Positions 41,593 through 48,468 of a DNA stretch of 54,690 nt are shown here, piece after piece. The DNA lies in the IMG/VR virus record IMGVR_UViG_3300027859_000020, positions 1-54,690 of that record; one strand, 5' to 3'. The stretch's first letter is position 1, and each line of letters begins with the position of its first letter. Both the position numbers and the translations under genes were made by a program. This stretch comes from a virus. The notes under the pieces are model-generated. The model was given only the letters and a program-made list of their open reading frames with translations, was not told where the DNA came from and searched no databases.

Positions 41593-41621
41593 ATTATAGT
41601 AAGAATACCTAGCATTGTCAA
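41593..41621 (-). promoter_or_regulatory. Perfect consensus sigma-70 promoter of talC and the glycan operon
   Basis: Minus strand TTGACA (41621-41616), 17 bases, TATAAT (41598-41593), all exact. The start is expected near 41586, 27 bases before the talC ATG. No terminator hairpin is visible in the genes down to 25392. Confidence 0.85.
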
Positions 41622-41626
41622 CCATA

Positions 41627-41634
41627 CTAAATAA
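41627..41634 (+). promoter_or_regulatory. Late promoter element of the secreted-protein genes
   Basis: Plus-strand CTAAATAA, 24 bases before ATG 41659. The intergenic region therefore has a host-type promoter leftward and a late-type promoter rightward. Confidence 0.5.
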
Positions 41635-41658
41635 AGCTAAACGAATTAGGTAAATCTA

Positions 41659-42147
41659 ATGAAGAGAATACTCTTTGCATTTACTTTATTATCGATGAGT
41701 CTACCTGCAAGAGCAGATATCACTCACAAATTGTCAAGCAGTATTCAATTACAAGTGAACGCTGCAGCGACACAGGTTGAGAGGATCGGATCCTCATTTT
41801 CCGTAACAGGAAACGGTGTTGATACCACTGATGGTACAACAGCAGGTACAGTATCAGTTGGAACTATAACTTCAGGAGTTTATAGTCCTGGTACTATAGC
41901 AGCAACACAGGATGTACCTGGTGCAGCGTTCAGCTTCACTCAGTCATACACACAAGCCGACGCTGTTGCAACATCAGCACCAACTGTTGGAACTGTAGGA
42001 AACTTCAGTACACAAGTTTCGACTGCTGCTGGTACTAAAGACACACTCGCTGGAACTATAACCAGTGCAGGTGTTATGGCACTAACAGCTGGTGGAGCTG
42101 GTACTGTGGCGACTGGTCAGCATGTGACCGAACTCAGTATCCAATAG
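41659..42147 (+). CDS. Putative secreted protein 1
   Basis: 162 residues. Signal peptide MKRILFAFTLLSMSLPARA, cleavage after ARA (residue 19). The mature part is Thr/Ser/Ala/Gly-rich (TVSVGTITSGVY, FSFTQSYTQADA) with regular alternation, suggesting beta structure. A Sec signal is unusual for a phage particle protein. No cysteine. Six bases separate it from the next gene. Function unknown; cell-surface or periplasmic action is inferred. Confidence 0.65.
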   Translation: MKRILFAFTLLSMSLPARADITHKLSSSIQLQVNAAATQVERIGSSFSVTGNGVDTTDGTTAGTVSVGTITSGVYSPGTIAATQDVPGAAFSFTQSYTQADAVATSAPTVGTVGNFSTQVSTAAGTKDTLAGTITSAGVMALTAGGAGTVATGQHVTELSIQ

Positions 42148-42153
42148 AGAGTT

Positions 42154-42588
42154 ATGGTAAGAAGATTTCCATTCTTACTATTACTTTGTCTAGCATCACC
42201 TGCTAGTGCCGTTCCCGTGGTCCCTAATTTTACTCAAGGTACGATGACCCAGACGACGGAAACGACTTCCACCGTGACAGAGACCATTAATTCGATGGAC
42301 TACTCGACTGGTTGGACATATTCAGTAAGTGGTACAAATGTACAACACGATGGCACGAGCATGACACCTGATACAGGTAGTGCTCAAACAAATACATTGA
42401 ACGGAGTGACTTCATCATGGACAGGTCTAGATGTGACCAACAAACCCAATTGGACACAGACAAATGTGGGCGACCCCTTCCAATTTACGGAGCACTATGT
42501 AGCCCCAGGTCTTCAGACTCATACGATCATACAAAGAAACCAAACAATACAATCCGTCACCACATCAACAAGTATCTTCTCCCAATAG
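42154..42588 (+). CDS. Putative secreted protein 2
   Basis: 144 residues. Signal peptide RRFPFLLLLCLASPASA, cleavage after SASA (~residue 19-20). Mature part: Thr-rich (TQTTETTSTVTETI), then SWTGLDVTNKPNWTQTN and HTIIQRNQTIQSV, and no cysteine after the signal. Style resembles secreted protein 1, so the two may be related or cooperating. The 3' end overlaps the next reading frame by at least 25 bases. Confidence 0.65.
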   Translation: MVRRFPFLLLLCLASPASAVPVVPNFTQGTMTQTTETTSTVTETINSMDYSTGWTYSVSGTNVQHDGTSMTPDTGSAQTNTLNGVTSSWTGLDVTNKPNWTQTNVGDPFQFTEHYVAPGLQTHTIIQRNQTIQSVTTSTSIFSQ

Positions 42589-43274
42589 TAGCAGCATTCA
42601 CATGCTCTCCTGTTATGGCGACTGACGTTGGTGGTGTATCGGCAACAGCAAACCCTGTTGCCAACTCGTCTGGCTCCGTAACCAACCAGGCAATACAAGT
42701 TTTACAAGGTCCTTATATTACGAACACCTACGGAGGTGGTGTTCAATGTCAAGGTCCTACCGCTAATTTTACCCCCTATGTCACAAGAACTGGAACTTGG
42801 CAAGATCCTACAGAGTTATGGTATAATGATCCCGTATATAATAACGCTGACAATAATGATGATAATATCCCTGACTCTCCTGGTGAGATCCTTTATTATA
42901 TCCCGACTCGCACAGGGCAGAAGAGTAACCAAAACATAAATCTAGGATTCTCTGCAACACTATCGTTTCCTCTAGACAGACAATTACAAAGACAGTGCAA
43001 AGAAGCAGCACAGGCAGTTATAAACAACGTAACACAACAGACAGCAAATAAAAGATTAGACTTTGAGATAGCCCGTTTAAAAAATTGTGGAGAATTAATG
43101 AAGGCTGGAATTATGTTCCATCCAAAGTCACCTTATCATAAGGTATGTGCTGACGTAGTATTAGTAAACCCACCTGGTGTGGTGGGTCAGCACAAGCATG
43201 TAATACCAACAGGTGATGCTACTTCTTTGAATTCGATTTCGATTGGATCTTCAAAGGTGGCAGACCCTTCTTAG
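42417..43274 (+). CDS. Putative secreted protein 3, start uncertain
   Basis: 285 residues from the only upstream ATG (42417), but the first ~49 residues overlap secreted protein 2 and look like frame noise. A signal-like stretch NKYLLPIVAAFTCSPVMA lies just after codon ATC 42564, so initiation at this ATC or by coupling seems more likely, giving ~236 residues. Mature part: TDVGGVSATANPVANSSG, GVQCQGP, a Gln/Arg-rich helix LDRQLQRQCKEAAQA and CGELMKAGIMFHPKSPYHKVCADVV. Converges with the minus-strand gene, overlapping it by 56 bases. Function unknown. Confidence 0.55.
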   Translation: MDRSRCDQQTQLDTDKCGRPLPIYGALCSPRSSDSYDHTKKPNNTIRHHINKYLLPIVAAFTCSPVMATDVGGVSATANPVANSSGSVTNQAIQVLQGPYITNTYGGGVQCQGPTANFTPYVTRTGTWQDPTELWYNDPVYNNADNNDDNIPDSPGEILYYIPTRTGQKSNQNINLGFSATLSFPLDRQLQRQCKEAAQAVINNVTQQTANKRLDFEIARLKNCGELMKAGIMFHPKSPYHKVCADVVLVNPPGVVGQHKHVIPTGDATSLNSISIGSSKVADPS

Positions 43275-43989
43275 CACGATAAGAATTAGCACGTATCTCA
43301 CTCTTAGACAATCCACGATGAGTACCCAATTTCTTTTGGACGGTAGCGATAGCTTTCTTTACAGCAGGTTTAATTAATCGTATCAAGAGTGGTGTCGCTG
43401 CAGCACCTGCTGTTGCTATAATAGCTATCGCTGCTGTAGTGCTGGTTTGATTTAGTGATGGTAAAAATTTTTCAATTGTTGTAGTATCCTCGTATAATGT
43501 CACACAGGTTTTACCTCTCAGTTCGTGACCTATAACTCTCTCATCACCTGACTGTGTAAGGTCACCAACTCTAAGTTGACCTGCACCTGGACACTCAGTT
43601 TCTGTGGGTATGTCACCCGTATCAGGTAGTGCTGGTGGATCTATTTCAGGTGGTGGTTCAACAACAGGTGGTGGTATCTCTCTTTCTATTATAAGTTGGT
43701 CTGGTACGTAGTCCATCGCATTATAACCAGCCATGCCAGGTTCATCACAGTAAGTTACTACATCATCATCCTCTGCTAAACTTTTATTCTTAGTGCCACC
43801 TGCACCTGTATTATTATTTGGATTCGCCTCGACACAACCTGGTATCTCAACGATAGGTTTACCTATGTAAGTAGTTACAGGCACATAAGGAACTTCTGGA
43901 TGCATGATAGTAACATCAGCACCCCATATATTTGGTATGCTTACCTCTTTGACTCCCGACTTAGGAATTACTATCTGTGGAATCGACAT
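43219..43989 (-). CDS. Conserved cyanophage protein with Pro-rich centre
   Basis: 256 residues. N-terminus MSIPQIVIPKSGVKEVSIPNIWGADVTI; the middle is Pro/Glu-rich (EIPPPVVEPPPEIDPPALPD); one hydrophobic segment AAIAIIATAGAAATPLLIRLIKPAV follows near residue 185-210; the end is basic. A membrane-inserted or virion protein is possible. Its 3' end overlaps secreted protein 3 on the other strand and its start overlaps the next gene by 29 bases. Confidence 0.55.
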   Translation of the reverse strand: MSIPQIVIPKSGVKEVSIPNIWGADVTIMHPEVPYVPVTTYIGKPIVEIPGCVEANPNNNTGAGGTKNKSLAEDDDVVTYCDEPGMAGYNAMDYVPDQLIIEREIPPPVVEPPPEIDPPALPDTGDIPTETECPGAGQLRVGDLTQSGDERVIGHELRGKTCVTLYEDTTTIEKFLPSLNQTSTTAAIAIIATAGAAATPLLIRLIKPAVKKAIATVQKKLGTHRGLSKSEIRANSYRAKKGLPPLKIQSKSNSKK

Positions 43990-44206
43990 CTTTCACCTTA
44001 AATACTAAAAGTTCCTCACCATTTTTTACATCTTTCATCTCTGGATGTACGTTTCTATACGCTTTCATAGCATCACCATATGATTTCACGGGTCTCCTAT
44101 CCATATCAGATAAAACTGATCCCATAAGTTTCCACATGAATGCAAAGGTTGCACCACATATAGACACAAAAAATACTAGGTAAACAAATACTGTTACGTC
44201 GTTCAT
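43961..44206 (-). CDS. Small single-pass membrane protein
   Basis: 81 residues. Membrane helix VFVYLVFFVSICGATFAFMW at 5-24; then SDMDRRPVKSYGDAMKAYRN, 'HPEMKDVKNGEELLVFKV' and a polar tail. Cyanophages commonly carry this protein with the 'HPEmkdVk.GEeL' end. Function unknown. ATGA overlap with the SNase-like gene. Confidence 0.6.
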   Translation of the reverse strand: MNDVTVFVYLVFFVSICGATFAFMWKLMGSVLSDMDRRPVKSYGDAMKAYRNVHPEMKDVKNGEELLVFKVKDVDSTDSNS

Positions 44207-44646
44207 ATTCCTCTTATATCTCTAAGTTCTTGGAAGTCTTTTTTCTTAGTACCACCATCATACTCCCATGCATATCCCTCAGTAATCATCTTTTCGTTGA
44301 GAGATATGTCAGAAGAACCAACATATAACCAACCAAGAAGCCTCCCGTATTTACCCACACCACCTTTGAGTTCGGTTCTGATAGTAAGTTCATCATCGCC
44401 TTTGATTGCTCCTTCTAAATGTTCTTTCATCCATGCTGTAGCATCAAGTCCTAATGCCTTCTCTTCTAAATCTCTTGTCCTTTTCTCAGGAGTATCTACA
44501 CCAGCGATCCGAACTCTTTCTTTTTTCATAAGATCAAAACCAAGGTCTATGGTAACATCAATTGTGTCACCGTCCACCACCCTATTGATCTTTACAACTC
44601 TAAAATTATAACAACTCTTTCGACTCGGTGGGTGCATCTTCGCCAT
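44203..44646 (-). CDS. Staphylococcal nuclease-like (SNase) nuclease
   Basis: 147 residues. Motifs RVVDGDTIDVTIDLG, RVRIAGVDTPEKRT (Arg and Asp of the Ca2+ site) and GGVGKYGRLLGWLYV plus NEKMITEGYAW; the catalytic Asp/Glu/Arg set is present. No signal peptide, so it acts in the host cell, probably on host DNA or RNA. ATG 44637 is an alternative start. Its start overlaps the small membrane protein gene by 41 bases. Confidence 0.85.
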   Translation of the reverse strand: MAKMHPPSRKSCYNFRVVKINRVVDGDTIDVTIDLGFDLMKKERVRIAGVDTPEKRTRDLEEKALGLDATAWMKEHLEGAIKGDDELTIRTELKGGVGKYGRLLGWLYVGSSDISLNEKMITEGYAWEYDGGTKKKDFQELRDIRGI

Positions 44647-44746
44647 CTCTCATCTCCATGAATGACATACGAAGTATATAGTAGATGTACCACGATACTG
44701 CTAGTAGTAATATAACAAGCATCCAGATGACACCCCAGACAACCAT
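44606..44746 (-). CDS. Small membrane protein, 46 residues
   Basis: ATG 44746 to TAA 44606. MVVWGVIWMLVILLLAVSWYIYYIL is one membrane helix, followed by an acidic tail (EMRDGEDAPTESKELL). The ATG overlaps the upstream stop (TAATG). Real translation is likely from the junction and the clear helix-tail layout. It overlaps the SNase gene by 41 bases. A single-pass holin-like role is possible but not supported further. Confidence 0.55.
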   Translation of the reverse strand: MVVWGVIWMLVILLLAVSWYIYYILRMSFMEMRDGEDAPTESKELL

Positions 44747-44904
44747 TAGTCTTCTTTAATACAATACTCTGCTTTGTGTGGAGCGTTGAACCCCCTTAAA
44801 TCTTCTTCTGCTTGTTTGATGGCATTGTATGCATCTTCTGCATACTCACAGATCTCATGTAGTCCATTGTAGTTATCGTGATAACCTACAGTGTAGTGGG
44901 ACAT
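44746..44904 (-). CDS. Small cyanophage protein, 52 residues
   Basis: ATG 44904 to TAA 44746. The product starts MSHYTVGYHDNYNGLHEI and ends EYCIKED; the 'YTVGYHD' start is shared by a small protein seen in many T4-like cyanophages. TAATG overlap with the following gene. A TATAAAATA sequence precedes it, but no convincing promoter. The 70 bases on to 44974 hold no gene. Confidence 0.6.
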   Translation of the reverse strand: MSHYTVGYHDNYNGLHEICEYAEDAYNAIKQAEEDLRGFNAPHKAEYCIKED

Positions 44905-44974
44905 AATCGTAAATTCTAGTATATTTTATATAGTACCAGAATTAGTGATAAATGCCTAACAGAGTGTTGATGTA

Positions 44975-45580
44975 CTAACAGTTCTTATTCAGATCCTCTG
45001 CCATACCACCACCTATATCAGAGCCCTTATCACCACCGAACATTGCCACCCAACCAGCAGCAACCCAACCAATAAAGGGAATGCCACTAAGAGTAGGAGC
45101 AGCACTAGCACCAATCGATGTACCCACCAAACGTCCTGTTCCTTTTGCACTTCCGATTGCTTCGATACACGCTTCACTTTTTCGTGCAGCAGTTATTTCC
45201 TCCGCTTGTTGTTGAGTCAAACCAGGCTGTTGATCAATCCAAGACCTATGATTAGAAACGGGACCACCCTGATTAATCTGACCATCCATAAAGTATTCTT
45301 CTACTACCTTAGTAGTATTATTTGCTAGTCCTAAGAAACCACCCTTCTCTTTGATATCCTTAGTGATGTATGCTGTCTTAGGATCGTTTGCACTATATGA
45401 AATAACATAACTATCGTCTGTTACACTTGCCTTATATGATGTGTAAGGACCTACAGGTATGTTCAAACTAGGTAACTTAGGTTCATCTTTTTTACTTGCA
45501 ATATAACCTATCATACCAAGATGTGAGACAGCAAAAAGACTACCCACCACACCAATTGATATCCACTTTATATTATTCAT
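44975..45580 (-). CDS. Putative membrane-anchored protein
   Basis: 201 residues. One N-terminal hydrophobic helix (ISIGVVGSLFAVSHLGMIGYIA, 6-27) and a Gly-rich hydrophobic C-terminal region LVGTSIGASAAPTLSGIPFIGWVAAGWVAM (two possible helices). The middle has QQPGLTQQQAEEITAARKSEACIEA. Common in cyanophages, function unknown. ATGA overlap with the preceding gene. Confidence 0.55.
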   Translation of the reverse strand: MNNIKWISIGVVGSLFAVSHLGMIGYIASKKDEPKLPSLNIPVGPYTSYKASVTDDSYVISYSANDPKTAYITKDIKEKGGFLGLANNTTKVVEEYFMDGQINQGGPVSNHRSWIDQQPGLTQQQAEEITAARKSEACIEAIGSAKGTGRLVGTSIGASAAPTLSGIPFIGWVAAGWVAMFGGDKGSDIGGGMAEDLNKNC

Positions 45581-45975
45581 TTCGAGTCAGGGGTAATTTT
45601 TATGGGTGCTTGTTCGATTCTTATTGTCTGTGCTGGTGCTGTCTGTGATGCCTTCTCTATAAGAATCTCCATATCTTTCTTACTTATGTTACCACTCGCT
45701 GCATTACCATTCTTCTTGTTAGAACCTGCTTGGACACCGAACGTAGCTAGTACCCCAGTAAAGACCGAAGCTATGAAGGTCGGATCTATTTTCTGTTCCT
45801 GTTTGTAACCAGGTATTTCAACATAATTAAGAGTCAATATACTGCCCGCCCAGATCATTACACCAAGACGAACAAATGTACTTAGTATAACTAACTGTTC
45901 CTCCTTATCCTCTGCTGCTTCCTTTATCTTACCAACAATACCTTTCTTAGGTTCTTTCTTTGCTGAGTCTGTCAT
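45577..45975 (-). CDS. Putative membrane protein, holin-like topology
   Basis: 132 residues. After a Lys/Glu-rich start there are two hydrophobic segments, LVILSTFVRLGVMIWAGSIL and FIASVFTGVLATFGVQA, then a polar tail with TIRIEQAPIKI. Two helices with a charged N-terminus would fit a holin, but this is only topology; no lysin is adjacent. Late promoter 20 bases upstream. Confidence 0.5.
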   Translation of the reverse strand: MTDSAKKEPKKGIVGKIKEAAEDKEEQLVILSTFVRLGVMIWAGSILTLNYVEIPGYKQEQKIDPTFIASVFTGVLATFGVQAGSNKKNGNAASGNISKKDMEILIEKASQTAPAQTIRIEQAPIKITPDSK

Positions 45976-45995
45976 AATATAATAACAATGCTGTC

Positions 45996-46003
45996 TTATT
46001 TAG
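45996..46003 (-). promoter_or_regulatory. Late promoter element before the holin-like gene
   Basis: Minus-strand CTAAATAA ends 20 bases before ATG 45975 and overlaps the end of the preceding gene. Confidence 0.55.
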
Positions 46004-46341
46004 TATAATATTTCTTTCAATACCCACTCATTAGATAGAACAGGTTCACCAAACAAATCTACTTGTATGTTATGTGCATCTACTTCAAGATCATCCTTAT
46101 CCTTACGACAATGTAACCAGTAGTATGTACCATCCTTTCTTATGTAAAAGTAACTGGTGTTGTGTGAGTCAAGACAAAAGACAGCATATAAGTAAGGGTA
46201 TTCTCTCTTGCGATTTGGATCTGGTTTACATGATTTACCCATGTTCGCATACATAGGTGTCTTACCACTACCATGAGGGGTGGGTATGTCTCTCAGGACA
46301 TGCCAATCATACCCTCCTTTAATCTCGTTGTCTCCAGTCAT
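46000..46341 (-). CDS. Unknown phage protein
   Basis: 113 residues, rich in aromatic residues (YPYLYAVFCLD, YFYIRKDGTYYWLHC), no motif recognised. It looks like a small globular beta-rich protein. The start overlaps the preceding gene by 23 bases. Confidence 0.55.
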   Translation of the reverse strand: MTGDNEIKGGYDWHVLRDIPTPHGSGKTPMYANMGKSCKPDPNRKREYPYLYAVFCLDSHNTSYFYIRKDGTYYWLHCRKDKDDLEVDAHNIQVDLFGEPVLSNEWVLKEILY

Positions 46342-46618
46342 CAGATCTTTCTTGATGAAACCATTCTACTACATCTTCTGGTTTATAGAAACCCCTACGG
46401 TGATTACTTGAATCGGGGTCTCCTATATTCAAGTTATTCAGAAAAGACTCGTCAGGATTGGTTGCCATCCTACGAGCCTTGTTTAGTATACCTCTAGCAG
46501 AGGTGTTTGCTTTGGCAAGTTTGCTTGCCCACATCATATCTTCTAAACTTACCTCAGTTCCAGAGGCAATGTCTTTACAGATTGACTCCAACCTCAGACG
46601 ATAATTAGATGATAGCAT
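46319..46618 (-). CDS. Conserved helical cyanophage protein
   Basis: 99 residues. SSNYRLRLESICKDIASGTEVSLEDMMWASKLAKANTSARGILNKARR is a helical block that I associate with a family found in most T4-like cyanophages; end is Asp/Arg-rich. Function unknown. It begins three bases after the stop of the preceding gene. Confidence 0.6.
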   Translation of the reverse strand: MLSSNYRLRLESICKDIASGTEVSLEDMMWASKLAKANTSARGILNKARRMATNPDESFLNNLNIGDPDSSNHRRGFYKPEDVVEWFHQERSDDWRQRD

Positions 46619-46621
46619 TTA

Positions 46622-46849
46622 TTAGAAACCTAGTGGTAATTCTGGTAGAGTAGGTACTGCATCTCCTGTCATCTCTGGAATTGCATCTGTAATACCGCCA
46701 CCTATGGATGGTAAAACTGCTTCCATTACTTGTCCCTTTACCTTCTCTATCAAGGCATCTTTATTTAGATAAAGGTATCCACCTGTACCTACGATTGCAA
46801 GTGTAACTACACCTGATCCGATTGCAATTGCGTTGATAATTTTTTGCAT
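46622..46849 (-). CDS. Small membrane protein
   Basis: 75 residues from ATG 46849. IINAIAIGSGVVTLAIVGTGGYLYL is one membrane helix, then NKDALIEKVKGQVMEAVLP and a Gly/Pro-rich end. Family common in cyanophages. The frame is open to 46876, but that start has no support. Overlaps the upstream gene by 43 bases. Confidence 0.6.
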   Translation of the reverse strand: MQKIINAIAIGSGVVTLAIVGTGGYLYLNKDALIEKVKGQVMEAVLPSIGGGITDAIPEMTGDAVPTLPELPLGF

Positions 46850-46971
46850 AATGATTCTACTAATTGATCTGCACACTCATATATAGCACGATTATTTGCC
46901 TCCTTACCACGATATTTTTTGAAGTGTCCCATGACTATTGGCAACACTATCTGTCTAATTTCCTGTTCCAT
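46807..46971 (-). CDS. Small helical protein, 54 residues
   Basis: From ATG 46971 (MEQEIRQIVLPIVMGHFKKYRG). A fully helical, charged peptide with one Cys pair far apart. It overlaps the endonuclease gene by 17 bases and the next gene by 43. Support is only position and composition; an ATG at 46989 is an alternative start. Confidence 0.45.
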   Translation of the reverse strand: MEQEIRQIVLPIVMGHFKKYRGKEANNRAIYECADQLVESLCKKLSTQLQSDQV

Positions 46972-47287
46972 TGATAAAGTGTTTGGCATCTACAACTGCC
47001 AAGGGTTTCTTACCGTTTTTCTTAATGAATACGATAGGTTCGTGGTCACCTGAGTTTGCACATGCTTGTTCATATGCATCCCAGACATTCAACTTCTCTT
47101 GGTTCTTACATTCTATACTATATGGAAACTTTTGTCTAGCATCTCGTGCCATTATTAGGTCTTCACCACCTGCCCCCATACTCCTAGACTCAATGTCTTC
47201 GGGATGAATGTTTCTATGTTCAATAAGTTGGTCTCTGACCCATTGTTGTAACTTTCTGCCTTTTGCTTTGGCAGATTGTGGTTTCAT
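46955..47287 (-). CDS. PD-(D/E)XK endonuclease, Holliday junction resolvase-like
   Basis: 110 residues. KGRKLQQWVRDQLIE (N-terminal helix with Glu), SRSMGAGGEDLIMARDARQKFPYSIECKN (Asp...E-C-K core) and WDAYEQACANSG. This E...D...ExK pattern is that of small resolvase-like endonucleases found next to RNR genes in phages. Overlaps nrdB by ATGA. Cuts branched or single-strand DNA by analogy. Confidence 0.75.
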   Translation of the reverse strand: MKPQSAKAKGRKLQQWVRDQLIEHRNIHPEDIESRSMGAGGEDLIMARDARQKFPYSIECKNQEKLNVWDAYEQACANSGDHEPIVFIKKNGKKPLAVVDAKHFINGTGN

Positions 47288-48468
47288 AATTTGAATCCGC
47301 TAAATGAATCTTTTTTCATATCTTGTTTGATACCACCTACAACATAAGATTCAACTTCAGTTTCTTGTGGAGCAACCTGTAGTCCTTTAGATGAGATCCA
47401 GTGCTCTGTCCAAGGTAGTGGGTTGTTCTTTATAGGTGCATCGTATATAGGGTCTAATCCAATCGCTCTCATTCTCTTATTACATATCCACTCAACATAT
47501 TTGACGAGTAGTTTGTCATTAAGACCTATCATAGTACCATCTTTGAATAGGTAGTGTGCCCACTCTTTCTCTTCTTCTACTGCATTTCTAAACATATTGA
47601 TCACAGTATCTTTTTCCTCTTCAATAATCTCTAACATCACAGGGTCATCACCTTTTTGCCATGCCTTGATCATTTGTTGGGTGAGAACTGTATGTTGGTT
47701 CTCGTCTCTTGATATAAGGGATATGATTTTAGCACTCCCCTCCATAAGTTTGAGTTCACCAAAGGCAAAAGAACAAGCGAAACTAACATAAAAACGAATA
47801 CCTTCAAGGATGTTGACATTAGATACAGCAAGATAGAGTTTACGTTTTAATTCTTTCTCTTCCACACAAGCATTAGGACTCTCCCAATCTGGTTTCCACC
47901 AGTTACTCTGACCATACTGCTGTGCTGCATTGATAAAGTCATCGTATGCTGCAGTCACCGACTTAGCACGAGATATAATTTTCTCATCATCAAGTATGGT
48001 ATCAAGAACCTCAGTTGGATTTGAATAAACATTCTTGATAATATAAGTGTAAGATCTACTATGAATCATCTCCATAAACTGCCACACATTCATTGCAGCT
48101 TCTAGTTCTGGTAGAGCACAGTAAGGAGCGAATGCCATACCAGGTCCTCGTCCTTGTACAGAGTCTAAAAGAATCTGATACTTCAGATTACTCGTGAAGA
48201 TATGCTTCTGCTCTGGTCTGAGTGTCTGGTAATCTGCACGATCTTTCTGTAGTGACACCTCTTCTGGTCTCCAAAAATACCCAAGCATTTGATTAGTTAA
48301 CTTATCAAATACAGGATACTTATAAGTATCGTACCTTTGAACTCCTAAAGGTGCACCAAAAAACATAGGTTGTTTTTTAGTATCGACGTGCTCTTGATTG
48401 AACACGGTCATTCCTTTGACATTCATAGGTTTGTTGGGTTTGTTTGCTCTAAATTGCACAGGATTCAC
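47284..48468 (-). CDS. nrdB: Ribonucleotide reductase class I, small subunit
   Basis: 394 residues. Metal ligands: ALPELEAAMNVWQFMEMIHSRSYTY (Glu and Glu/His, with Tyr140 in SRSYT at the radical position) and SRDENQHTVL (Glu/His). C-terminal tail GGIKQDMKKDSFSGFKL binds NrdA. It overlaps nrdA by 20 bases and the endonuclease by four. Works with glutaredoxin and ThyX to make DNA precursors. Confidence 0.94.
   Translation of the reverse strand: MNPVQFRANKPNKPMNVKGMTVFNQEHVDTKKQPMFFGAPLGVQRYDTYKYPVFDKLTNQMLGYFWRPEEVSLQKDRADYQTLRPEQKHIFTSNLKYQILLDSVQGRGPGMAFAPYCALPELEAAMNVWQFMEMIHSRSYTYIIKNVYSNPTEVLDTILDDEKIISRAKSVTAAYDDFINAAQQYGQSNWWKPDWESPNACVEEKELKRKLYLAVSNVNILEGIRFYVSFACSFAFGELKLMEGSAKIISLISRDENQHTVLTQQMIKAWQKGDDPVMLEIIEEEKDTVINMFRNAVEEEKEWAHYLFKDGTMIGLNDKLLVKYVEWICNKRMRAIGLDPIYDAPIKNNPLPWTEHWISSKGLQVAPQETEVESYVVGGIKQDMKKDSFSGFKL

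Noticed and set aside
41560-41625. N-terminal extension of TalC by 22 residues
   Set aside because: The extension contains the whole consensus promoter and predicted start site, and TalC proteins begin at MKLFLDTA.
46759-46766. Another CTAAATAA on the minus strand
   Set aside because: Located inside the coding region of the small membrane protein, with no start codon about 20 bases downstream.
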